NCBI GenBank assembly: GCA_947489425.1
Contig: CANLDL010000005.1
Coordinates: 1-64,000 of the forward strand
Reading direction: 5' to 3'
From: an uncultured Pseudomonadales bacterium
GTDB lineage: Bacteria; Pseudomonadota; Gammaproteobacteria; Pseudomonadales; Cellvibrionaceae
Length of the DNA: 64,000 nt
Under the pieces are notes generated by a model, which did not search any database, had not been told where the DNA came from, and saw nothing but the letters and a program-made list of their open reading frames with translations. Position numbers and translations under genes: made by a program. Of this stretch, positions 36,595 through 43,815 are shown piece after piece (within the stretch, counting starts at the first letter, position 1; every line of letters begins with the position of its first letter).

Positions 36595-36614
36595 AACTTA
36601 AAGCCCCAATCTTT

Positions 36615-36911
36615 TTATAGTTTTCTCTCGTGCCTACTATGCCGAATGTGCAGTACGCTTACTGCATCATCCTCAATGACATACAGCACGCGATAATCTC
36701 CAATAACTAAGTGCCGAATACCTTTCTGAATATCAAGATCTTCAGGCGCTATTGGGCATCGCTCAGCGAGTTCATCGAGCTTTTCTATAGCTTCAATGAC
36801 ACCCAGATACCAATTTACGGCATTTTGAGGAGACTCTTTTTCAATCTGCGCATATCGTTGTGCAAGGTCATTTTCAGCCGTCGGTTTGATCTCTACTCGG
36901 TATTTTTTCAA
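36615..36911 (-). CDS. ParE/RelE-superfamily toxin
   Basis: A 98-residue protein of the RelE/ParE fold: VEIKPTAENDLAQRYAQIEK, NAVNWYLGVIEAIEKL and the hallmark GIRHLVIGDYRVLYVIEDDAVSVLHIRHSRHE. RelE types cleave mRNA on the ribosome and ParE types poison gyrase; the long helical hairpin and the RVLYVI-HIRH ending suit ParE better. It overlaps the antitoxin gene by four bases (ATGA). A basic, short protein paired with a Phd-type antitoxin is the usual type II toxin-antitoxin layout. Confidence 0.88.
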   Translation of the reverse strand: MKKYRVEIKPTAENDLAQRYAQIEKESPQNAVNWYLGVIEAIEKLDELAERCPIAPEDLDIQKGIRHLVIGDYRVLYVIEDDAVSVLHIRHSRHERKL

Positions 36912-37183
36912 CGCTTGATACCGCGTTTCGCCTCAAATTCTTTAGTGAATTGATCGAGAGGTCTTCCTTCCTCAGAGAGGGCTTGCCTTATGCTCTGGAT
37001 GCTTTCAGCGTATTCCGCTAAGGAAGCCATTCGCTCATAAGTCTCAGCGTCTTGCATTACCACGGCAGCTTTGCCATTGACAGTTAGGATCTCTGGACGC
37101 TTACTGTCCATGAGCCGTTTGATGTGTTCGGCTGGCTTGCGGCTAAAATCGGTTACGGTATGTATGTCTGAGCTGTTAAACAT
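36908..37183 (-). CDS. Phd/YefM-family antitoxin
   Basis: A 91-residue protein. The Phd/YefM N-terminal DNA-binding fold is clear: IHTVTDFSRKPAEHIKRL and PEILTVNGKAAVVMQDAETYERM. The flexible C-terminus (QALSEEGRPLDQFTKEFEAKRGIKR) would wrap the toxin. The gene precedes the toxin and overlaps it by four bases, giving the canonical antitoxin-first order and autoregulation. The module is likely to stabilise the island against loss. Confidence 0.88.
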   Translation of the reverse strand: MFNSSDIHTVTDFSRKPAEHIKRLMDSKRPEILTVNGKAAVVMQDAETYERMASLAEYAESIQSIRQALSEEGRPLDQFTKEFEAKRGIKR

Positions 37184-37274
37184 GGGATTGCCTCCAAACA
37201 GATAATAAACATATTATTCTCTGTTTACACGAATTTCAGTGTTTTTACAAGAAAAAAGTGGTTGATTGGCATGA

Positions 37275-37382
37275 TTATCCTTCTTTTCGGGCTTTAACCT
37301 TCCTGCCAACAGTATTCGGAGATACTCCAAGTAACTCGGCTACTTCTCTCTGAGTCATTCCCTGAGATATGAGTTTAGTCAT
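37275..37382 (-). pseudogene. Resolvase-type HTH fragment
   Basis: A 35-codon minus-strand reading TKLISQGMTQREVAELLGV continues SPNTVGRKVKARKEG and then stops. It matches the C-terminal helix-turn-helix of Hin-type serine recombinases. The expected catalytic domain is absent upstream, where the frame is interrupted. It is a decayed remnant of an earlier recombinase near the right end of the island. Confidence 0.5.
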
Positions 37383-38069
37383 GTGAAGAAGCTGCCTTTG
37401 CGCCCATATCTAATGTGTGAACCTTGTGGCAAACGGCCTTCAATATTTTTAGATCAGGAAGTAGGTCAGCAATGAAGAAGGTATACGAAACCATTGTTTA
37501 TTCAGGAATGTTTGGAACTTTAAAAGTCTAACCTAACTTACTGTCAGCACCAGCTAGGCATTTTGGGGCTTTCGTCGGCAATAGACGTTCTATAAGTGGT
37601 TGGCTTGAACCAATTGGACAGATATAGCTTAATCTTTAGACTCTGAAAGGTTGGATATATTTAACTATTATTCTAATAAATGTGTCAAATTAGCTGCAAT
37701 TTCTAGCTATTTACTGCTTGTTTAGCGCAAGAGTTAGCTATTTAAGTTATTGAAAAGTATAAAGTTATTGTTGATTTATGCAAGCTTGTGGTCTGTGGTG
37801 TAGTCAAAGGCACCGACCCAATGCAACAGCAGGTGGATAAACTGGTGTTTGTAAAACTAGTAGCGATTAAGGTTTCAGCTGTGACCTAGTACCGATTTTC
37901 TTTGATTGATCTGTTGTTCTACCTATCTACACTAGCAATAGTGAAGGGCACATTTTTGTGGGAAATGTGTGGGACTGAGTGACACTTCGTTAGGCTTTAT
38001 TAGGCATTGGGAGTAACGGGTGGCCGCCTAAGTATTTGATTTTAAATAACTTACCGTTACTGCTTGTTC
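37383..38069. other. Noncoding right end of the island
   Basis: No gene is supported in this 690 bp. At 37599-37617 a 19-base stretch GTTGGCTTGAACCAATTGG nearly repeats the anticodon-arm part of tRNA-Lys (one missing and one changed base), a possible fossil attachment half-site. The rest is AT-rich, with scattered stops in all frames. Confidence 0.5.
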
Positions 38070-38114
38070 CTTTTAACCAATTGGTCGCGCGTTCGAGTCG
38101 CGCACGACCCACCA
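38070..38114 (+). repeat. attR: 45-bp direct repeat of the tRNA-Lys 3' end
   Basis: Identical over 45 bases to 21915-21959. It holds the displaced original 3' half of tRNA-Lys, without the 5' half, so it does not encode a functional tRNA. Confidence 0.93.
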
Positions 38115-38122
38115 TTATTAAA

Positions 38123-38155
38123 AGCGTTAGCAGCTTAGCTGTTAACGCTTTTTTT
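38123..38155 (+). terminator. Strong intrinsic terminator, probably the original tRNA-Lys terminator
   Basis: Arms AGCGTTAGCAGC and GCTGTTAACGCT (one G-T wobble), three-base loop, then seven T. It begins nine bases after attR, the position expected for the terminator of the undisrupted tRNA-Lys gene, now separated by 16 kb. Confidence 0.85.
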
Positions 38156-38268
38156 ATATCTATAAGAACTATTAATTGTGTTATTATAAGGGTGTTTAGT
38201 GTACATCCGACGTTAACTCATGTATCCACCAAAACCAATAGCTAATGACGAGCTTCGACTTTTTATAA

Positions 38269-38691
38269 CTACTTAGTTGCGTATGTAATCTTTTTGCATA
38301 GGGCGATAATATCCTTTGATTCAGATTCGGATAATGTAGTTGCACAAAAAGCCTGCTTTGTTACCTCTTCGCTTTTAAAGGAGAGTTCACGACCGCTATC
38401 GGTTAGTACAATATTTTTTTGACGTTCGTTATCATCTGGAACCACTCGATTTATTAATCCCTTCTCTTCAAGACGTCTTAGCAGAGGTGTCATCGTTGCC
38501 TTTGTCAGTCCAGTTCGCTGGGCGAGCTGGCTAATAAGAATGTTATCTTTTTCCCATAATGCCATGAGTACAATAAATTGTGTGTAGGTCAGCCCCAATG
38601 GGTCAAGCAATGGACGATAAATACTACTTAGCTTATGTGATGCAGAATAAAGAGCAAAGCATAGCTGGCTGTCTAATTTGGCAACTGACAA
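38269..38691 (-). CDS. MarR-family regulator, OhrR-like
   Basis: A 140-residue winged-helix repressor. The opening LDSQLCFALYSASHKLSSIY with its early Cys, and YTQFIVLMALWEKDNILISQLAQRTGLTKATMTPLLRRLEEKG, match the OhrR branch, in which oxidation of the N-terminal Cys by hydroperoxides releases DNA. The wing is VVPDDNERQKNIVLTDSGREL. It is divergent from a catalase-family peroxidase gene, and the intergenic region holds a perfect dyad (38720-38735), which suggests peroxide-dependent control of both genes. The family is certain; the sensing role is inferred. Confidence 0.88.
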   Translation of the reverse strand: MSVAKLDSQLCFALYSASHKLSSIYRPLLDPLGLTYTQFIVLMALWEKDNILISQLAQRTGLTKATMTPLLRRLEEKGLINRVVPDDNERQKNIVLTDSGRELSFKSEEVTKQAFCATTLSESESKDIIALCKKITYATK

Positions 38692-38719
38692 AAAATACTC
38701 CAGAACAGTAAAGTTTATA

Positions 38720-38735
38720 TCAAGTAATAACTTGA
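38720..38735. promoter_or_regulatory. Candidate MarR/OhrR operator
   Basis: TCAAGTAATAACTTGA: perfect 6-bp arms around four bases, 28 bases upstream of the regulator start and 94 bases before the peroxidase gene. Size and dyad fit MarR-family operators. Confidence 0.6.
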
Positions 38736-38828
38736 TTTTGCCTGCTTATAAAACCCTATGCAAGAAATCAGTTGCTAGATTGTTTGTCTACATATAGTAT
38801 GTGCACTAATCTTTTGGGAGGTATCATC

Positions 38829-39833
38829 ATGCTAGATAAAACGATTAATAAATTTGCTACATACAAGACAGCTCGCGGTATTATTTGTTGTAGTGCAGTA
38901 ATGCTTGCTGTACAGACTCCAATAGCTACTGCTGGAGACGCTGCATTAAAGACCCTAGATTCATTTGAGAAGGTTTTTGGTGTCACTGAAGGAAAGCGGC
39001 GCAACCATACTAAAGGTTTTTGTTTTAATGGGATGCTAACACCTAATGATTCAAGCATACTTGGTTATAGTGCTAGTGAATTATTTAGCGGGCAATCTGA
39101 GGTTATTGGTCGTTTATCCCATAAGGGCGGTAAGCTTGCTCCGTCGGACGCTAATATTGGCCAATATGGCATGAGTTTATCTATTACTACCGCATCTGGT
39201 GGTATTAACCTTATGTCGATGAATACAGAAGACTTTTTCCCTGTCTCGACACCAGAGGCCTTTGCTCAATTGATGCGAGCTAAAGCAACCAGCGCCGATG
39301 CTGTAAAAACATTCGCGAAAAACAGCCCCGAGCTACAACATTATGCTGCTCATATGGCAAAGCGACCCAAGATATTAAGGCCCTATGAAGGAATTACCTT
39401 TAACAGTGTTAATAGCTTTTATTTAGTTGATGCAGATAATAAAAAAACAGCGGTGAGATGGTCTTTTGTACCTGCAGCCTCCCAGTCAATCAATACTGAG
39501 CCAAGCCAGGATTTTTTCTACAAGAACATACAACGCAATATTGATAAAGGTGAAGTTGTTTGGGATATGGTAGTAACAATCGCTAATGAGGATGATGTCG
39601 TTGATAATGCTGCTATCCAGTGGACAGGTGAACATAAACAAATTGTTGCAGCAAAACTAAAAGTCTCTTCTGTTAGTTCAGAAGATGTAGGTCAATGTAC
39701 TGATATCAACTATGATCCAATGGTGTTGTCAGCAGGCCTAGAGCCATCTGCTGACCCTATATTGCAAGCCCGTCGTAATATTTATGCCATAGGCTTAAGT
39801 CGGCGGCTCACTGAAAAACAAAATAATAAATAA
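38829..39833 (+). CDS. Secreted catalase-family peroxidase
   Basis: A 334-residue protein from ATG 38829, chosen because GGGAGGT lies eight bases upstream; the frame is open 19 codons further upstream. A signal peptide (residues about 12-35, RGIICCSAVMLAVQTPIATA) directs it to the periplasm. The small-catalase core is recognisable: RRNHTKGFCFNGMLTP with the distal His, a Phe-rich SGQSEVIGRLSHKGG, NLMSMNTEDFFPVSTPEAFA, and the Arg-Tyr region ARRNIYAIGLSRR. The family (SrpA-like) binds haem and reduces peroxides. It is divergent from an OhrR-like regulator, in line with peroxide induction. Confidence 0.88.
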   Translation: MLDKTINKFATYKTARGIICCSAVMLAVQTPIATAGDAALKTLDSFEKVFGVTEGKRRNHTKGFCFNGMLTPNDSSILGYSASELFSGQSEVIGRLSHKGGKLAPSDANIGQYGMSLSITTASGGINLMSMNTEDFFPVSTPEAFAQLMRAKATSADAVKTFAKNSPELQHYAAHMAKRPKILRPYEGITFNSVNSFYLVDADNKKTAVRWSFVPAASQSINTEPSQDFFYKNIQRNIDKGEVVWDMVVTIANEDDVVDNAAIQWTGEHKQIVAAKLKVSSVSSEDVGQCTDINYDPMVLSAGLEPSADPILQARRNIYAIGLSRRLTEKQNNK

Positions 39834-39844
39834 GAAGGTAAAGT

Positions 39845-39863
39845 AGCCACACAAGTTGTGGCT
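39845..39863. terminator. Small hairpin after the peroxidase gene
   Basis: AGCCACA / TGTGGCT with a five-base loop, followed by only two T. It may be a weak terminator or an RNA-stabilising hairpin. Confidence 0.35.
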
Positions 39864-39895
39864 TTCCACTATTAATACTTATGTGAGGTAAAGCG

Positions 39896-40126
39896 ATGAG
39901 TGATACATGGTTAAGTAGTTTAAAAACAGATACCCCTCAAGAAGGTTTTGAGCTTGCACTTAAACTCTCCCGAATGGGAGTTAAATATACGCAGCCGTCT
40001 GATGATGTTAGATCGAAGTTGCGCCCAATTTATGAAGAAAATGCCGATAGCTTAATTGCTAGCTCTCATGTAGTAGCCACTCATTTTCAAACAGTGGCTG
40101 CAGCTAATAATTATTGGAGTAGTTAG
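39896..40126 (+). CDS. Small protein of unknown function downstream of the peroxidase
   Basis: A 76-residue soluble protein with a good ribosome site (GTGAGGTAAAGCG before ATG). There are no cysteines, no membrane helix and no family I recognise. It lies 62 bases after the peroxidase gene with a small hairpin between them, so it might be co-expressed in the oxidative response. Length and ribosome site support coding. Confidence 0.6.
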   Translation: MSDTWLSSLKTDTPQEGFELALKLSRMGVKYTQPSDDVRSKLRPIYEENADSLIASSHVVATHFQTVAAANNYWSS

Positions 40127-40759
40127 GTATTTGCCAAAGAAATAATAAAGTTAATCGATAGGTATAAGTTTATAGTTTTTTTAAAAATATCTTTTAGCCT
40201 TTCTGTTACAAGCCTATTTTAAAATATTATGTGGTCAGGAGCGAGTAAAACTGTATTACTCTTCGACATCAGAGATATTTTTCTTTGGCAACTTGTCCAT
40301 TTACTGCTGTTAGTGTAATCGTGAGAGGTATAGTAGGGTATCGTGTTTGAGTAATAAGTGCTTTTCATCCGTTGATGAACCCTCTTTTTTACTGTGTTGA
40401 TAACATGACTTGTATCCTAGCAATTAAACGTAATCTAGCCCTTTTTAATAAGTGATTAATAAATTCACGGTTACCAGAAAGAGTCTTACTTACAAGTCTC
40501 AATATATAACTTGGAGTTGGTCGGCTAGTTATGCTCGGCTACGCTTTATTAAAGGTAAACTAGAAAACTCTTTGTTAGAGAAGCGATTTGCTGCATCCAT
40601 TCTGGGGTGTAGTATTATCAAGCAAAAAATATTTAATTATTGTTTTTCTTTTATCAGTTTTTTTGATAATGCATACGATAAATTACCCACGGATGAAGCA
40701 GAGATGGTCCATCAAGAAATATAGAAATACTTTCTATATTAGAAAGTATTATCACACAA
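40127..40759. other. Apparently noncoding stretch before the AraC remnant
   Basis: A plus-strand frame at 40452-40724 (90 codons) has no ribosome site and an unlikely composition; I do not trust it. It may hold decayed N-terminal sequence of the following AraC-type gene. Otherwise nothing is seen. Confidence 0.4.
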
Positions 40760-41145
40760 GAGCACGAGAATTTAGAGATTGTACCTAATAAGCTTTCATG
40801 CAACGCGTTAGTGATTGAAGCAGTGGATATTGTTGAAGAAATATTGAAGTCGATATGAAGGTAAGGGATGTTGCCAAGGCAGTGAATATTAGTAATTCCT
40901 ATCCTATTCGCATTTTTAAGAGCAACTTGGGGGTTGTGCCTAATGTTTTTTGGAAAGCAATGAAAATTAATTATTCCCTATCTTTGATCATCTTAAACCT
41001 AGAATCAATCTGTGATATCTCTTACATGCTTGGTTTTACCGACCAATCCCATTTTACCAATTGCTTTAAAAATATTTACAGACAACGCCAGGTAATTTTA
41101 CAGCATAACAAGCGCATTTGCGGAATTGTAAGCTGTAGAGTTTAG
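40760..41145 (+). pseudogene. AraC-family regulator remnant (C-terminal HTH only)
   Basis: The 96-codon frame at 40855-41145 holds an AraC-type double helix-turn-helix: VRDVAKAVNISNSYPIRIFKSN and ICDISYMLGFTDQSHFTNCF. Immediately upstream another frame (ALVIEAVDIVEEILKSI) matches the linker helix that normally precedes VRDVA; a frameshift at about 40855 separates them. The sensor domain is missing and the expected final Thr-Pro-X-Tyr is lost. This is a decayed regulator, probably not functional. Confidence 0.65.
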
Positions 41146-41204
41146 GGTGGGAGTATCGCCTTATCAAAAGCAGCTGCCTAATAAGTAATATAAATCCTTT
41201 GATA

Positions 41205-41561
41205 TCATTGTTGGAGCTGCGCTTGCTCGATACCACCATTCTCTTCTAGTACTTTAACAATAGGTTCATATTTATCGTGGTCCATCATCAGTCGGCACTG
41301 CATAGCCAAAGCAGTGGGTGTAGCTGCCAAAATGTCCGAAGCAGGGTCCTGAGCAGGGTGATTAATATCGGCACCAGCGGCAATAAGTGCCTCAACACTT
41401 TGTAAATTCCCGCCAAAAACTGCGTGATAAATAATAGTGCAATTCCATCGTGGATCAAGAGTGTTTGCATCCCCGCCAGCTTCAAGAAACGCTAACAATG
41501 ATTCACTGTGACCCTCGGTCATGCTATCTAGTAGGGCTTGTAGGTCTATATCTGTCGTCAT
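41205..41561 (-). CDS. Ankyrin-repeat protein
   Basis: A 118-residue protein with about three ankyrin repeats: GHSESLLAFLEAGGDANTLDP, NCTIIYHAVFGGNLQSVEAL and LIAAGADINHPAQDPASDIL. Ankyrin repeats mediate protein binding, so a partner should exist, but none is recognisable next door. It has no signal peptide. Small ankyrin proteins occur beside catalases in some proteobacteria, where they are needed for catalase activity; the peroxidase gene 1.4 kb away makes that suggestive, though the intervening DNA argues caution. Confidence 0.85.
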   Translation of the reverse strand: MTTDIDLQALLDSMTEGHSESLLAFLEAGGDANTLDPRWNCTIIYHAVFGGNLQSVEALIAAGADINHPAQDPASDILAATPTALAMQCRLMMDHDKYEPIVKVLEENGGIEQAQLQQ

Positions 41562-41903
41562 GATTTATATGGTACTCAAATAGTTTTATTTGGCGCATTA
41601 TGAAGGCTAATTAGTATGCTAACAATAAAAAAACTATCAATATGAGACTATTTTTATTGTTATTTGTGTTTTTTCTGCGTGTCTATTGTTGTTAGTTATT
41701 ACAGAAAGCCTCATTCCATAATAAGATTAAAGTTTAGCCAATTTAATGAGTTTTTTCGTTGTTTATCTTTACGAATTAGATTATCATCAAGTTTTAGAGC
41801 GAGCGCTCGCACTTTTATGGATTTGCCCTGTTAAAAGTAGAGCGCTAGTAATATAAATAATAAAACAACAGTTCGTACATAAGTATAAAAACAGGAGACT
41901 CCT
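41562..41903. other. Intergenic region upstream of fadL
   Basis: Contains an AT-rich inverted repeat with 12-bp perfect arms TAACAATAAAAA / TTTTTATTGTTA (41620-41662) and the fadL operator at 41796-41813. No coding sequence seen. Confidence 0.6.
41796..41813. promoter_or_regulatory. Palindromic operator upstream of fadL
   Basis: Core GCGAGCGCTCGC (41799-41810) is a perfect 12-bp palindrome in AT-rich surroundings; flanking bases extend it imperfectly. The 14-mer GAGCGAGCGCTCGC recurs upstream of the GDSL esterase at 43656. A TetR-type repressor is the likely binder (inference). Confidence 0.7.
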
Positions 41904-43277
41904 ATGTCTAAACCTTCGCTGGCTAAATCGCTACTCAGTAGTTCTATCAGTCAACACTCTAAATTATTTTATGGTATTGGGTTAACTGCTCTACTTACCA
42001 TCCCTGCACAGCAAGTATTGGCTGGTGGTTTTCAGCTATCAGATCACAGTATCACATCGCTTGGCCGTAACCATGCAGGCTACGGTGTTGTCGGTGACGA
42101 TGCCTCGGCGGTGCAGTTTAACCCAGCGGGTTTAACGCTACTTAAAAAACGACAAGCACAATTTGGTTTAACATTAAACTCAATTGATGGAGAAGTCGAA
42201 AATGACGGTAGTAACATTAATGGTACTGCTTTCTCTGGTTCTGATGATGATGGTACGCCGGATTTTGCATCAGCACCTAATGCTTACTATATCCATCCTA
42301 TTAATGACCGCTTAGTATTTGGCTTAGGTATCACCGCACCATTCGGTACTGATACAGACTATGATGATGATTTCTTTGGCCGCTTTAGTGGTACAACGAC
42401 AGAACTAACAGTTATCGACATCAACCCATCTATTGGCTATAAAATTAATGATATTGTTAGTGTAGGCTTTGGTGTTAGTTATCAAACATTAGATGTTACT
42501 TTAGATTCAGCTATACCTCTGCAATCAGGTCTTGTCGCTGGTGGGTTTGATGGTGCCTTTAACGCTGATGGCGATAGCGAAGACTTTGGTTTTAACGTAG
42601 GTATTACCTTTAACTTGCCAGATAATTCTCGTATTGGTTTAAGTTACCGATCAGGTATTGAACATGATATTGATGTTGATGCTGAATTTATTATTCCTCC
42701 ACAAGCAGCAGCATTAGGCGCTGCTGGTAACGCTTTGATAGCTGCCGCTGGTGATTTTGATGCGAGTGCTGATTTTGAATCTCCTGCAACTGCTTACCTC
42801 GGTTATTATAAGCCTCTTAGCGATAACTACTTTCTAACAGTGGGTGTCCGCTGGACCGAGTGGAGTGTGTTTAATGAAATTAGAATTGAATTTGACAACC
42901 AGGCTACTGCTCTAACCCAAAACGACGTGGTAACTGAGATCGACTGGGAGAATTCCTTCACTTACGCTATTGGCCTAGACGGCCGCATTAATGACAAATG
43001 GACATGGAGAACAGGTTTATCCTATACCGAAACACCAGTACCAACTGATACACGTTCAGTACGTACTATTGATTCTGACAGAACTGCGATTAGTTTTGGT
43101 GCAACTTACAATGTTACTCCTAAATTAGCATTAGATTTTGCCTATCGCTATATTAGCTTTGATGACGCTGATATTAATCAGTCTTTCAACACTCTTGCAG
43201 GTGAATCCGGTGCAACCATTGGTGAAGTAGAAGCTGAAGTTCATACTGTTGCTATACAAGCAAATTATAAGTTCTAA
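41904..43277 (+). CDS. Outer-membrane long-chain fatty acid transporter, FadL/OmpP1 family
   Basis: A 457-residue 14-strand beta-barrel for hydrophobic substrates. A signal peptide covers about residues 1-40 (GIGLTALLTIPAQQVLA). The mature N-terminus GGFQLSDHSITSLGRNHAGY is the characteristic hatch start, followed by VQFNPAGLTLL, the NPA motif. Alternating beta-strand sequence runs to the ending VEAEVHTVAIQANYKF with terminal Phe. It may take up fatty acids or hydrocarbons. AGGAGAC precedes the ATG. It shares a palindromic operator with the downstream GDSL lipoprotein, suggesting coordinated lipid/ester use. Confidence 0.92.
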   Translation: MSKPSLAKSLLSSSISQHSKLFYGIGLTALLTIPAQQVLAGGFQLSDHSITSLGRNHAGYGVVGDDASAVQFNPAGLTLLKKRQAQFGLTLNSIDGEVENDGSNINGTAFSGSDDDGTPDFASAPNAYYIHPINDRLVFGLGITAPFGTDTDYDDDFFGRFSGTTTELTVIDINPSIGYKINDIVSVGFGVSYQTLDVTLDSAIPLQSGLVAGGFDGAFNADGDSEDFGFNVGITFNLPDNSRIGLSYRSGIEHDIDVDAEFIIPPQAAALGAAGNALIAAAGDFDASADFESPATAYLGYYKPLSDNYFLTVGVRWTEWSVFNEIRIEFDNQATALTQNDVVTEIDWENSFTYAIGLDGRINDKWTWRTGLSYTETPVPTDTRSVRTIDSDRTAISFGATYNVTPKLALDFAYRYISFDDADINQSFNTLAGESGATIGEVEAEVHTVAIQANYKF

Positions 43278-43320
43278 GTTTTGCCCCTAAGTAGGTGCTA
43301 GCGTTAAGTTAGCATTTATA

Positions 43321-43346
43321 ATAAGCCTATAGGGATATAGGCTTAT
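43321..43346 (+). terminator. Hairpin after fadL
   Basis: ATAAGCCTATA / TATAGGCTTAT, four-base loop, 44 bases after the stop. Only a short TTTT follows downstream, so termination may be partial. Confidence 0.5.
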
Positions 43347-43650
43347 ATAGGTTTTAAGGATGCAAAACCATTAACAATAATAAAAATAGTTTTATTCTCT
43401 TTGTTCTAGGTTTATTCGAATGAGATATCTCCTTCGATAATGTCGGTTTTAGTTGGACAAGTTTGGTAGTCAATTAGCTTATCTCGTTATGTTGTCAGTA
43501 GTGCTTACTTAAAGATCGTAATTGTAAATAAACACTTAGAGCATGATAGTTACATTAATTCTTATTCAAATATCCTAAAAAATTTATTTGTATAAGCAAG
43601 TGGTGGTGAATGTTCACAACCATTTGTCAGTTAGCATTAATTAAATTGAA

Positions 43651-43676
43651 CCTTGGAGCGAGCGCTCGCTCTAAGG
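43651..43676. promoter_or_regulatory. 26-bp palindromic operator upstream of the GDSL esterase
   Basis: CCTT-G-GAGCGAGC / GCTCGCTC-T-AAGG: perfect except for one pair. The inner GAGCGAGCGCTCGC is shared with the fadL upstream site. It is far more GC-rich than its surroundings. It lies 140 bases before the ATG, so the transcript start probably lies between. Confidence 0.7.
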
Positions 43677-43815
43677 ATGTCAAGGTCACTACATTCTTAG
43701 TGTTCCTGCGCAGCAAGTTTATGATTATTGATACTTTGTTGCGGTGTGTAAAAAACAAAAAAATAAAAACTTATAAGGATATTAAGTTCATATAACTTTC
43801 TATAGGTACAATGTT

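Larger units (their letters stand above)
21915..38114. mobile_element. Integrative genomic island in tRNA-Lys (about 16.2 kb)
   Basis: Bounded by perfect 45-bp repeats (attL in tRNA-Lys, attR at 38070). Next to attL lie two minus-strand tyrosine recombinases and an excisionase-like gene. The cargo is an Ssp-type phosphorothioation defence operon, an associated methyltransferase and a toxin-antitoxin pair. A resolvase-like HTH fragment lies near attR. No conjugation, replication or phage structural genes are seen, so it is either a non-self-transmissible defence island or one mobilised by a helper. The unit including one repeat is 16,155 bp. Confidence 0.93.
43278..43815. other. Intergenic region between fadL and the GDSL esterase
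   Basis: Holds a hairpin with 11-bp perfect arms (43321-43346) after fadL and the operator palindrome (43651-43676) before the esterase. A short frame at 43610-43795 is not convincing. The rest is AT-rich. Confidence 0.6.

Noticed and set aside
38070..38114. A second tRNA-Lys gene
   Set aside because: Only the 3' 45 bases are present; the acceptor 5' strand and D arm are missing. It is attR.
40452..40724. 90-codon open frame right of the peroxidase region
   Set aside because: No ribosome site and no family resemblance; more likely part of a decayed region before the AraC remnant.
43610..43795. 61-codon open frame upstream of the GDSL esterase
   Set aside because: It runs through the operator palindrome and has no ribosome site or homology that I can see.
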